Below are positions 17,244-25,641 of a DNA stretch of 64,000 nt, one piece after another. The notes below the pieces were generated by a model. It was not told the DNA's origin and made no database searches. It worked only from the letters and a program-made list of their open reading frames with translations. The stretch spans positions 1 to 64,000 of the forward strand of contig CABQAQ010000006.1 of NCBI GenBank assembly GCA_902462155.1, in the 5' to 3' direction. Both the position numbers and the translations under genes were made by a program. The number at the start of each line of letters is the position of its first letter. The stretch's first letter is position 1. The DNA comes from an uncultured bacterium (GTDB lineage: Bacteria; Cyanobacteriota; Vampirovibrionia; Gastranaerophilales; Gastranaerophilaceae).

Positions 17244-18347
17244 TTAATATTCTAATAACAAATAGTTCTGCAGATTATTTTTAGTTTCTAAATAGCTATC
17301 ACCTCCAAATTTTTGTAAAAATTGGTCAAGAAGAATAATAGCAGCCATAGCTTCTGCGACTACTGCACAAGCTTCTACGGCACATACATCAGCCCTTTCA
17401 AAATGTGCATTATATGATTCCTTTGTCAATAAATCAATAGACTTTAATGACTTTCTCAAAGTTGGTATTGGCTTCATTGAGGCCTTTATTACTACCGGTT
17501 CACCATTTGACATACCACCTTCAATACCACCGGCATTATTTGTCTTACGATAAACTTTTTTTCCATTATAAAAAATCTCATCCTGAACTTCGGATCCTAA
17601 ATGATTCGCAACTTCACTGCCCATTCCAAACTCTACAGATTTTACTGCTTGTATACTCATGATTGCTTGAGCTAATAACCCGTCTAAACGACGATCCCAG
17701 AACACAAAACTGCCAAGACCTATTGGAAGATTCTCTATTTTAACTTTAAAACTTCCGCCTAAAGAATCTCCGTTTTCTTTTGCTTTTTCTATTTCTTCCA
17801 TAATTTCATTTTTATTTTCATATGGAATATTATTTATGCTTAAAATTTCAGAGGTTATCTTTATATTAAATTTTTCCAAAACCTGTTTTGCTATGGCACC
17901 TACAGCTACTCTTGTAGCTGTTTCTCTTGCACTTGAACGTTCCAAAATATTGCGGATATCTTTTTGATTATATTTTATTGCTCCTGATAAATCAGCGTGT
18001 CCGGGTCTTACTTTTGTTATTCTCTTATCATTTATAAGCTTTAGATTTAACTCATTCTCTTCTATTTTTTCACAAGACATTGGTATTGCCCAATTTTTAA
18101 AATCTTTATTCTCTATCTCTAGAAATATAGGAGCGCCTGTTGTCATTCCAAATCTTAAGCCGGATTTAATTTTGACTCTATCTTTTTCAATAGTCATTCT
18201 CGCACCACGACCATAGCCGGTCTGTCTACGACTTAATTCTTTATTTATTTTTTCTATATCTATTTCAAAATTTGCCGGAGTACCTTCTATTATTGCACTT
18301 AAACATTCCCCGTGGGATTCGCCTGCATTTAAAAATCTAAATTTCAT
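17244..18347 (-). CDS. aroC: Chorismate synthase
   Basis: AroC makes chorismate from EPSP, the last common step to the aromatic amino acids. The 367 residues are full length, with the family signatures GESHG near the N-terminus, GRGARMTIEKD, RPGHADL, and SARETA in the middle. It uses reduced flavin. It is a single-gene unit ending at the 17191-17212 terminator. trpB and pheA, both downstream in aromatic synthesis, lie elsewhere in the window. Confidence 0.96.
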   Translation of the reverse strand: MKFRFLNAGESHGECLSAIIEGTPANFEIDIEKINKELSRRQTGYGRGARMTIEKDRVKIKSGLRFGMTTGAPIFLEIENKDFKNWAIPMSCEKIEENELNLKLINDKRITKVRPGHADLSGAIKYNQKDIRNILERSSARETATRVAVGAIAKQVLEKFNIKITSEILSINNIPYENKNEIMEEIEKAKENGDSLGGSFKVKIENLPIGLGSFVFWDRRLDGLLAQAIMSIQAVKSVEFGMGSEVANHLGSEVQDEIFYNGKKVYRKTNNAGGIEGGMSNGEPVVIKASMKPIPTLRKSLKSIDLLTKESYNAHFERADVCAVEACAVVAEAMAAIILLDQFLQKFGGDSYLETKNNLQNYLLLEY

Positions 18348-18528
18348 AAAAATCTTTTCTTTATACTATACAATTATTTATTATATCTAATTTCTATTTT
18401 TTTTATGTTAATTTATGTTAATTTTATAACATTTTCTTTAAAGTTTTCAAAAATTTAATCGTATATATTATATATACAATATATAAATGCAACACAATGA
18501 AGAGTTTATTATAAAAAGGAGTAGAAAT

Positions 18529-18729
18529 ATGAATAAAGATAAATCTGATGTTATGAATAATCTTATATCAAACTTTTTAGATATATTTTCAGATTCAATT
18601 CCTAACTATATTAATGAAAATAAAGAAAATGATTCTAAAATAGTAAAAAATTTAATAGAAAATATATTCAACAAATTTGAAAATATTATATACAACTTCT
18701 TTTTAAAAGATTTAAAATATAATAACTAA
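18529..18729 (+). CDS. Small acidic protein of unknown function
   Basis: This 66-residue protein starts at the ATG preceded by an AAAAGGAG site; an upstream ATG at 18487 in the same frame lacks one. It is Asn-, Asp- and Lys-rich with repeated Ile/Phe pairs (NLISNFLDIFSDSIPNYI, NLIENIFNKFENIIYNFFL), suggesting two amphipathic helices. No domain is recognised. A clear terminator follows at 18764-18796, so it is its own unit just before the calpain-like gene. Confidence 0.6.
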   Translation: MNKDKSDVMNNLISNFLDIFSDSIPNYINENKENDSKIVKNLIENIFNKFENIIYNFFLKDLKYNN

Positions 18730-18763
18730 TTTATTCTATTTCAAAATATTATATACTCCTATG

Positions 18764-18800
18764 AAAAATTATGTAATAAAAGTTTACATAATTTTTTATT
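18764..18800 (+). terminator. Terminator after the 66-aa gene
   Basis: Thirteen-base arms (18764-18776 and 18784-18796) enclose a 7-base loop and end in a T-run. Confidence 0.8.
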
Positions 18801-18878
18801 TATTAGCAAAAAATTATATTGCCGATATTTTATATTTGTAGTAGTGTTATTTTTAAGTTTAATAATAGGAATAGTTTT

Positions 18879-20906
18879 ATGGTTATGAATATAAAAAGTC
18901 GCACAAATTTTAATACACAAACGAAATATAATAAATTAAAGACTACAACAAATCCTAAATGCATAACAAATCAGAATTTAGCATTAAAAAATACTGTTAA
19001 AGATTTAAAAAATAACATTAATCAAATCTCTTTCAATTATAATGGCAAATATTTACCAAATATCCCTGCAAGTCCTTATGTTCGTAAAAATTATATTTAT
19101 GAACGAATATTATTAACTAAAGATTTAGAAGCTAAAAGTTCTGGAAATAAAAGGGAGTTTTATTCAAAGTTACAATCAAAACTAAATGCTATAAAATCTT
19201 TCGATGAGGCTAAATTTAATGCAAAAATTGAAAAAACTAAACAAGAGATCCAAGCTATTAAGGATGGAACTTTAAAAATCGAAGATTGGCAAGCTTCTGA
19301 GCATCATTATAAAACTCCAGAATATAAACTTAAAGTATTGTTAAGCATAAAATCAGCAAGAGAACTCGAAATGAGCTCACAAGAAGATCTTAAACAAAAA
19401 ATACCTTCCTCTGATAACGTATCTATTCATTTTTTATCTAAAAATAACTTTGCTGAGGAAAACTCAATTGAAATAGTAGATAATAAAGTTGTTATAAAAA
19501 ATCCAGAATACAAAATTAACCAAACTTTAAACTTAACTTATGATCAATTTAACCATCTATTTCCCAAGAATACTGATTATAAAAAAGTAACGCAGCAAGA
19601 CATTCCTGATTGCTATTTGGTTTCAGCTTTACAGACTATATTAAATAATCCTGAAAGTTTCGCTAAGTATCTAAAAATATTTTCAAATGATGATTCAGGC
19701 AATATTTTTATTACAATACCATTAACTAAATTAAAAATTCAATTTCCAAAAGATAAAGATAATAAACCAAAATTATTTAATACTTTACAAAATCTCAAAC
19801 TCGAAGGTGCTTTAGGTAATCAAATGTTTGAACAATCCTATGCTCTTAATAGAATAAAAATGTTTTCAGATGCTTTAATATCTAAAACTTCTAATGAAAA
19901 TATGAAAAAAGACTTTGAGCTATTTATGAATAATAAATTTAATAAATTAACTCAAGGCGAAGACATCTTCGATGATGTACTATTAGAACTAGCAATTTTA
20001 AATAAAAAATATACCAAAGAAATAGAGACATTATATTCATCCGATTACTCTATTTACTTTAATTTGAACAAAAATCTGTCAGCATATTTATCGATTCGGG
20101 AACAACTAAAAAATAGTATAGATGACAATCTTCTAGATGTTTTATGCGACCTAGAAAGCCCCGAAAATAAAAGAGTTAAAGATGCATTTCCTTTTCTAAC
20201 AGAAGAAACAGATGTTAATAGTATTATTAATAATTATATTAAATTTGTTAATAATATTAATAATTTATTTAAAGATGAAGATTTATCTTTGTCAGAATAT
20301 TATCTTCTAAGGAATATTGTATACCTTGTTCAAACAAAACAAAATGCTATTCCTAATATTGGATTTTCTACTATATTAAAATCTGGCAATCCTCTTGAAG
20401 TTTATAGTACTTTCTTGGATGATACTAATACTTTTATTGGAACTTTTAATAGAAAATATCCTTTTGATATAGATCATTTTGACCCAAAAGGTATTTCTAT
20501 TAAAAGTTATAAGAGTGAAAAAGCATCTTTATTAGATAATCATTCTATAAATAATCTAATATCTTTATCGCTTATTGACTTTTCTGAGAATCATGATCAA
20601 TATAATATATCATTTATAGATCCGAAAAATAAATTTGATTATGATCATACATATTCTATTTATTGCGTAGATAATAAATCCAAAGAGGTATATCTTACCG
20701 ACCCTAATAAACCAGATTGGTCTCAAATATTGCCTTATAATGAAACAATTGAAAACATAGGCTTTTATTATAATGAATTGAAAGATAATGAAGATAACAA
20801 TTTAAATCAAGCTAAACAAACAAAATCTTCAACACAATCTAAAAAAACAGACACTGTATTTAAATACATTTTGGACAAACTTGCAAAAAAATTATTTAAT
20901 AGATAA
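18879..20906 (+). CDS. Calpain-like (papain-fold) cysteine protease candidate
   Basis: The start at 18879 (675 residues) is chosen for its TAGGA site eight bases upstream. Residues numbered from there show a calpain-like active site: Gln and Cys in VTQQDIPDCYLVSALQTI (Cys245), His590 in YDHTYSIYCVD and Asn610 in YLTDPNKPDW. This order and spacing from His to Asn match the C2 (calpain) pattern of Cys, His, Asn; the gap of about 345 residues between Cys and His is longer than usual and holds a Leu/Asn/Lys-rich helical insertion. The N-terminal 200 residues are basic and unrecognised. No signal peptide. Protease activity is inference. Confidence 0.7.
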   Translation: MVMNIKSRTNFNTQTKYNKLKTTTNPKCITNQNLALKNTVKDLKNNINQISFNYNGKYLPNIPASPYVRKNYIYERILLTKDLEAKSSGNKREFYSKLQSKLNAIKSFDEAKFNAKIEKTKQEIQAIKDGTLKIEDWQASEHHYKTPEYKLKVLLSIKSARELEMSSQEDLKQKIPSSDNVSIHFLSKNNFAEENSIEIVDNKVVIKNPEYKINQTLNLTYDQFNHLFPKNTDYKKVTQQDIPDCYLVSALQTILNNPESFAKYLKIFSNDDSGNIFITIPLTKLKIQFPKDKDNKPKLFNTLQNLKLEGALGNQMFEQSYALNRIKMFSDALISKTSNENMKKDFELFMNNKFNKLTQGEDIFDDVLLELAILNKKYTKEIETLYSSDYSIYFNLNKNLSAYLSIREQLKNSIDDNLLDVLCDLESPENKRVKDAFPFLTEETDVNSIINNYIKFVNNINNLFKDEDLSLSEYYLLRNIVYLVQTKQNAIPNIGFSTILKSGNPLEVYSTFLDDTNTFIGTFNRKYPFDIDHFDPKGISIKSYKSEKASLLDNHSINNLISLSLIDFSENHDQYNISFIDPKNKFDYDHTYSIYCVDNKSKEVYLTDPNKPDWSQILPYNETIENIGFYYNELKDNEDNNLNQAKQTKSSTQSKKTDTVFKYILDKLAKKLFNR

Positions 20907-21026
20907 TTTTATACTTGTATATTTTAGTAAAAAAATGTTAAAATAGATATGAACCAAAGGTATTAATTATTTTTCAAAGTCGTTCCTTTATTATAATTGT
21001 TATTATTTAGAAAGGGACTTGTATTT

Positions 21027-21659
21027 ATGGGTAAATCTACAAAAAAAAAGAATACCGGAGGTTCTTATACGATTAACGGTAATACTATATCAAAAACTTA
21101 TTATGATCGAAATGGTGACTTAATTTCAGATTATGTTATGAATCCCTATGAAGAATCAGCATATAATTATGCTCAACAAGCATTCGCTGATAATATAGGT
21201 AAAATTAATACATTTTCACCGGAAACAGTTTCTCAAATGAATAAGCAAATTGATGCGTATAAAAATCAAGGTATTAAAGAAATTAATGATATATATACCC
21301 CGATGATTTCAGAATTGCAAAATAATATCGCAAATAGGTTTGGTAATCTAGATAATTCTATATTCTTAGATAACTTAAATAATATAGAATCTAAAAAATC
21401 CGATGCAATAAGTAAACTTGCTCAAGATATTACAGCTAAAAAAAATGAGCTTATTAGCGACGAGCTAAATAAACAATATACCTATTTAGATTTCTTAAAT
21501 AATTATCAAAACCAAATTTACCAAAAAGCACTTAATACTATTACAGCTAGCCAAAATAACACAAAAAATAATAACTATATGGATAAATCAGGATCTAATA
21601 ATAGTTTATTTAATACAGCTTTTAATACAGCTGGAAGTATATTTAAAACTATCTTTTAA
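21027..21659 (+). CDS. Helical protein of unknown function
   Basis: The 210-residue protein starts at the ATG preceded by AAAGGGA; a TATAAT at 20992-20997 is a possible -10 element. The N-terminus is basic and Gly/Ser/Thr-rich (MGKSTKKKNTGGSY), the middle (about 40-170) is a long Gln/Asn/Lys-rich helical region, and the C-terminus is Asn/Ser-rich ending in AFNTAGSIFKTIF. The layout resembles some phage structural or secreted scaffold proteins, but I see no phage genes nearby, so this is only a resemblance. Confidence 0.6.
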   Translation: MGKSTKKKNTGGSYTINGNTISKTYYDRNGDLISDYVMNPYEESAYNYAQQAFADNIGKINTFSPETVSQMNKQIDAYKNQGIKEINDIYTPMISELQNNIANRFGNLDNSIFLDNLNNIESKKSDAISKLAQDITAKKNELISDELNKQYTYLDFLNNYQNQIYQKALNTITASQNNTKNNNYMDKSGSNNSLFNTAFNTAGSIFKTIF

Positions 21660-21666
21660 TAAAAAG

Positions 21667-21728
21667 ACAAGTGTGTAATAATTTTGGAGATTATTTTAAT
21701 GAAACCTTATTATTATACACTTGTTTTA
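21667..21728 (+). terminator. Long-loop terminator before mnmE
   Basis: Fifteen-base arms (21667-21681 and 21710-21724, one G-T pair) enclose a loop of about 28 bases and are followed by TTTTAAAT. Confidence 0.6.
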
Positions 21729-21758
21729 AATATTTTAATGAGTTAAAATTAACTTAAT

Positions 21759-23150
21759 ATGAAAGAAAATAATGATTTTTATAAATTTCCAACAATAGCA
21801 GCAATAGCAACTGCATTCGGTAATGCTGGAGTTGGCATTATACGTATTTCCGGAGATAAATCATTCGAAATTATTAATAAAATATTTAGCAAAAAAGTAG
21901 AAAAAAAAAATTATATTTATCACGGGTTAATAAAAAATAACGACATTATCCTTGATGAAGTTATAGTATTACCTTTTAAATCACCAAATAGCTATACAGG
22001 AGAAGACGTAATAGAAATACAATCACACGGTGGGTTAAAAGTTTTGCAATCTATTTTAGATCTGGTGTTAAATTCAGGAGCAATCTTAGCTAAAAGAGGT
22101 GAGTTTACAAAAAGAGCTTTTCTGAATAAAAAACTTGATCTTTCTCAAGCACAAAGTGTCTTAGATTTAATTGAGGCTAAAACCAGTAATTTCGCACAAA
22201 AAAGTGTAATTAATCTTAAAGGTAAATTGTCTTTAGAAATAAATCAAATAAAACAGATCTTACTAGAAGTTTTAGGCCGAATTGTTGCGGCAATTGATTT
22301 TCCGGAAGATGTTCAAGAACCTGAGTATGATTATATAAAAACTCAGTTATTAACTATAATAAATCGTATAGATAAAATATTAAAAGGAGCAAATAATTCT
22401 AATATAATGAGAGATGGTCTAAAAGTAGCCTTAGCCGGTAGACCAAATGTTGGGAAATCATCTTTATTTAATTTGTTACTTAATAATAATAGAGCTATAG
22501 TAACAGATATAGCCGGAACAACAAGAGATACCTTACAAGAGAGTGTAAATATTAATGGACTTTATGTTAATCTAATTGATACAGCAGGAATCCGAGATGA
22601 ACAAAATCTCGATATAGTAGAAAAAATTGGGATAGGATATTCAAAAGACCAGATTAATGATGCAAATATTATACTGTTTTTATTTGATTCTTCTGCCGGT
22701 TTAACACATGATGATTTAAAAATTTATGACAGAATATCTGATAAAAAACATATAAAAATCGGAACAAAATATGACCTTATAAAAAATAAAAAATCTCAAG
22801 TAAACTCTATGAATGAATCTAAGAGCGAAGGGAAAAAAGATAATACTTTATATATTTCGGTCAAAAATAATTATAATATAGATAAATTAAAAAAAGAAAT
22901 ACTTGATTTAGCAATAGATAAAGGAATGTGTGATACAGATTTTGTTACAAATATGTATCAACAAGAACGTTTAAAAGCAGCAAAAGGATCTCTTGAACTT
23001 GCATTGAATGCAGCAGAAAATTTAGAATTACAAGATTTAATATCAATAGATATAAAACAAGCGGTTATTTCATTAAGCGAAATAACGGGAGAATGTATTA
23101 CTGATCAGGTATTAAATGGCATATTCGAAAAATTCTGTATTGGGAAATAA
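21759..23150 (+). CDS. mnmE: tRNA uridine-5-carboxymethylaminomethyl modification GTPase
   Basis: MnmE with MnmG modifies the wobble uridine of several tRNAs. The 463 residues contain the N-terminal folate-binding domain (1-120), a helical domain, the inserted G domain with GRPNVGKSS (227-235), the DIAGTTRD G2 loop and DTAG (274-277), and the C-terminal CIGK motif (460-463) whose cysteine is needed for modification. No ribosome binding site is evident before the ATG. It converges with the sigma factor gene, 16 bases apart. Confidence 0.96.
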   Translation: MKENNDFYKFPTIAAIATAFGNAGVGIIRISGDKSFEIINKIFSKKVEKKNYIYHGLIKNNDIILDEVIVLPFKSPNSYTGEDVIEIQSHGGLKVLQSILDLVLNSGAILAKRGEFTKRAFLNKKLDLSQAQSVLDLIEAKTSNFAQKSVINLKGKLSLEINQIKQILLEVLGRIVAAIDFPEDVQEPEYDYIKTQLLTIINRIDKILKGANNSNIMRDGLKVALAGRPNVGKSSLFNLLLNNNRAIVTDIAGTTRDTLQESVNINGLYVNLIDTAGIRDEQNLDIVEKIGIGYSKDQINDANIILFLFDSSAGLTHDDLKIYDRISDKKHIKIGTKYDLIKNKKSQVNSMNESKSEGKKDNTLYISVKNNYNIDKLKKEILDLAIDKGMCDTDFVTNMYQQERLKAAKGSLELALNAAENLELQDLISIDIKQAVISLSEITGECITDQVLNGIFEKFCIGK

Positions 23151-23165
23151 AAGATTACTAAGTAT

Positions 23166-24134
23166 TTAAGTTAAATATTCTTTTAAATGCACTAGAGAAG
23201 GTTGAGCTCTAAGTTTTTTTATAGCTAAATTTTCAATTTGCCTAATTCTTTCTTTAGAGAATCCCAAAATCTTACCAATTTCTTCTAGAGTTTTCTTATT
23301 TTTTCCAAAAAGCCCATACCGGTGAATAAGAATAATTTTTTCTCGCTCTTCTAATAAATTTAAAGCATCTTTAATATTATTATTCAAAAGAGCCTGATTA
23401 GTTTTATTATCAGGATTAGCCTCTAAATCATCCGAAATATAATCCTCAATAGTAAGATCATCAGCAACAGGTGTATCTAAGCTAAGAGGTTCATTTATCA
23501 TCGACTCTTTAATAGTTTTAATTTTTTTCACAGATAAGTTTAGTCTTTGAGCAAGTTCAGAATCATAAGGTTCACGACCAAGCTTAGAAGAAAGATCAAT
23601 AATAGCTCTGCGTAGTAATCTTATTTTATCAAGCATATGAACAGGAATACGTATGGTACGAGAATTATTTGCAATAGCCCTTACAATAGTTTGTTTAATC
23701 CACCAAGTAGCATAAGTACTAAACTTAAACCCTTTTTCATAGTCAAATTTATCCGCAGCACGAATAAGACCTAAAGAGCCTTCTTGAACAAGATCCATAA
23801 ATAAAACACCTTGTCCTGTGTATTTTTTTGCTATACTTACAACTAATCTTAAATTAGCTTGAATAAGTTTCTTCTTGGCAATAAGAGCTGCTTTAGAGTT
23901 TTTTTCTTTTTTAATTAAATGCCCTAATTCTTTTTCTTGGTCAGACTTAAGTAATTTTACTTTTCCTATTTCTTTTAAATACATCTGTAATACATCATCT
24001 TGTCTGGAAATAGTAGTAAATGTAGTATCTGATTGATTGTTTTCTAAATCAAGCCTATTAATAGAAGTATTATAGGTATTAACTTCTTGTTGAGTATAAA
24101 ATAAATCTTCTTGATGCATATCCTTTTTTTCCAT
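23166..24134 (-). CDS. RNA polymerase sigma factor, sigma-70 group 1/2
   Basis: The 322-residue factor has a region 1.2 start (DDVLQMYLKEIGKVKLL), region 2 (NLRLVVSIAKKY, DLVQEGSLGLIRAADKFDYEKGFKFSTYATWWIKQ), region 3 and a region 4 helix-turn-helix (TLEEIGKILGFSKERIRQIE). It is shorter than a typical RpoD because it lacks the long region 1.1 and non-conserved insert. It may be the primary factor of a reduced lineage or a group 2 factor; both are possible from sequence alone. Confidence 0.93.
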   Translation of the reverse strand: MEKKDMHQEDLFYTQQEVNTYNTSINRLDLENNQSDTTFTTISRQDDVLQMYLKEIGKVKLLKSDQEKELGHLIKKEKNSKAALIAKKKLIQANLRLVVSIAKKYTGQGVLFMDLVQEGSLGLIRAADKFDYEKGFKFSTYATWWIKQTIVRAIANNSRTIRIPVHMLDKIRLLRRAIIDLSSKLGREPYDSELAQRLNLSVKKIKTIKESMINEPLSLDTPVADDLTIEDYISDDLEANPDNKTNQALLNNNIKDALNLLEEREKIILIHRYGLFGKNKKTLEEIGKILGFSKERIRQIENLAIKKLRAQPSLVHLKEYLT

Positions 24135-24310
24135 AATGACTCACATTGACCTTTAATTTAAATATATTTATCCTTAAAATAGAAATATTAAGATAATTTC
24201 TAGAAGAAAAGACGAATAAAAATAAAAATTGTTCCTATTTTTTTTTTGTTGTAGTATAAATAATTAAAAGAAGAATTGAAAGATCAGGAAAAGACAAGGA
24301 GATAAAACTG

Positions 24311-25489
24311 ATGAGACAATCAATAAGATTAGATAAAATTCCCCCTTATTTATTTGCAGAAATAGACAGAAAAATAGCAGAAGCAAAAGCTAAAGGAATA
24401 GATATAATATCATTAGGGATAGGAGATCCGGATACTCCAACAATTCCAAGTGTAGTAGAGGCTATGCATAAAGCAATTGATAATCCATCAAATCACGATT
24501 ACCCACCATATGATGGAACAAAAGCATTTAAAGAAGCTAGTGCTAATTGGATGAAAAAGAGATTTAATGTTGATATTGATGCCAAAACAGAGATATTAGC
24601 GAATATAGGCTCAAAAGAAGCAATTGCACACGTGTTCTTTGCATTTGTAGATGAGGGTGATTATACATTAATACCTGATCCCGGATATCCAGTATATAAA
24701 AATGCAACAATCTTCGCTGGCGGTACTCCGTATGCTATGCCACTTACTCAAGAGAATAATTTCTTACCTGATTTTACAAAAATTCCTGAAGAAGTAGCAA
24801 GAAAATCAAAATTAATGTTTTTGAACTATCCAAATAATCCAACAGGAGCAGTTTGTGATTTAGAATTCTTTAAAAAAGCTGTAGAATTTTGTAAAAAATA
24901 TGATATATTGTTATGTCACGACCAAGCATATTGCGAAATGACTTATGACGGATATATAGCTCCATCAGTTCTACAAGTAGAAGGTGCAAAAGATATTGCT
25001 ATTGAATTTTTCTCACATTCAAAATCTTATAACATGACAGGTTGGCGTGTAGGATTTGTAGCAGGAAATAAAGATGCAATAAAAGCTTTAGGAACAATAA
25101 AAAATAATATAGATTCAGGTGTATTTAAAGCTATCCAAGAGGCAGCTATAGCAGCATATAATGCACCTAGTGAACAGATTAGCTCATTAAATAAAATGTA
25201 TAAAGAAAGAAAAGAAGTAATGGAAGATGGTTTAAGAAAATTAGGTTGGGAAGTAAAACCATCAAAAGCTACATTTTATTTATGGTTACCGGTTCCAAAA
25301 GGATTTACTTCTGAAGAATTTGTAACAATTATGTTAGAAAAAGCTCACGTTGTGGTTCCACCTGGAAATGGTTATGGTAAAGTCGGAGAAGGATTCTTTA
25401 GAATAGCACTTACAAAACCTATTGACGTAATTAAAGAAGCTTTAAGCAGAATGGAAAAAGCCGGTATTAGCTATAATATGACAAAATAG
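24311..25489 (+). CDS. dapL: LL-diaminopimelate aminotransferase
   Basis: DapL converts tetrahydrodipicolinate directly to LL-diaminopimelate for lysine and peptidoglycan synthesis. The 392-residue class I aminotransferase has the IDIISLGIGDPD opening, NYPNNPTGA, and the PLP lysine in SHSKSYNMTGWRVGF. The sequence follows the DapL/aspartate-aminotransferase-like pattern; an assignment to a general aminotransferase is possible but less likely. This route is typical of Cyanobacteria, Chlamydiae and relatives. An ACAAGGAGA site precedes the ATG and a terminator follows. Confidence 0.85.
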   Translation: MRQSIRLDKIPPYLFAEIDRKIAEAKAKGIDIISLGIGDPDTPTIPSVVEAMHKAIDNPSNHDYPPYDGTKAFKEASANWMKKRFNVDIDAKTEILANIGSKEAIAHVFFAFVDEGDYTLIPDPGYPVYKNATIFAGGTPYAMPLTQENNFLPDFTKIPEEVARKSKLMFLNYPNNPTGAVCDLEFFKKAVEFCKKYDILLCHDQAYCEMTYDGYIAPSVLQVEGAKDIAIEFFSHSKSYNMTGWRVGFVAGNKDAIKALGTIKNNIDSGVFKAIQEAAIAAYNAPSEQISSLNKMYKERKEVMEDGLRKLGWEVKPSKATFYLWLPVPKGFTSEEFVTIMLEKAHVVVPPGNGYGKVGEGFFRIALTKPIDVIKEALSRMEKAGISYNMTK

Positions 25490-25508
25490 AAAAGAAACAG
25501 ATAAAAAT

Positions 25509-25550
25509 AAAAGGGACTTATTATAAAAATAAAAAGTTCCTTTTTATTTT
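25509..25550 (+). terminator. Terminator of dapL
   Basis: Eleven-base arms (25509-25519 and 25534-25544, one G-T pair) are followed by a T-rich tract. Confidence 0.75.
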
Positions 25551-25641
25551 ATAATACATTATTGTGATTAGATAGATGGTTGCATTTAATTATAAGCATT
25601 ATAAAATATATTAAGTATATTAGTAAATTTGAGTTTATAAA

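Noticed and set aside
21027..21659. Prophage remnant around the 210-aa protein
   Set aside because: The neighbours are housekeeping genes, with no integrase, terminase or capsid genes in the window.
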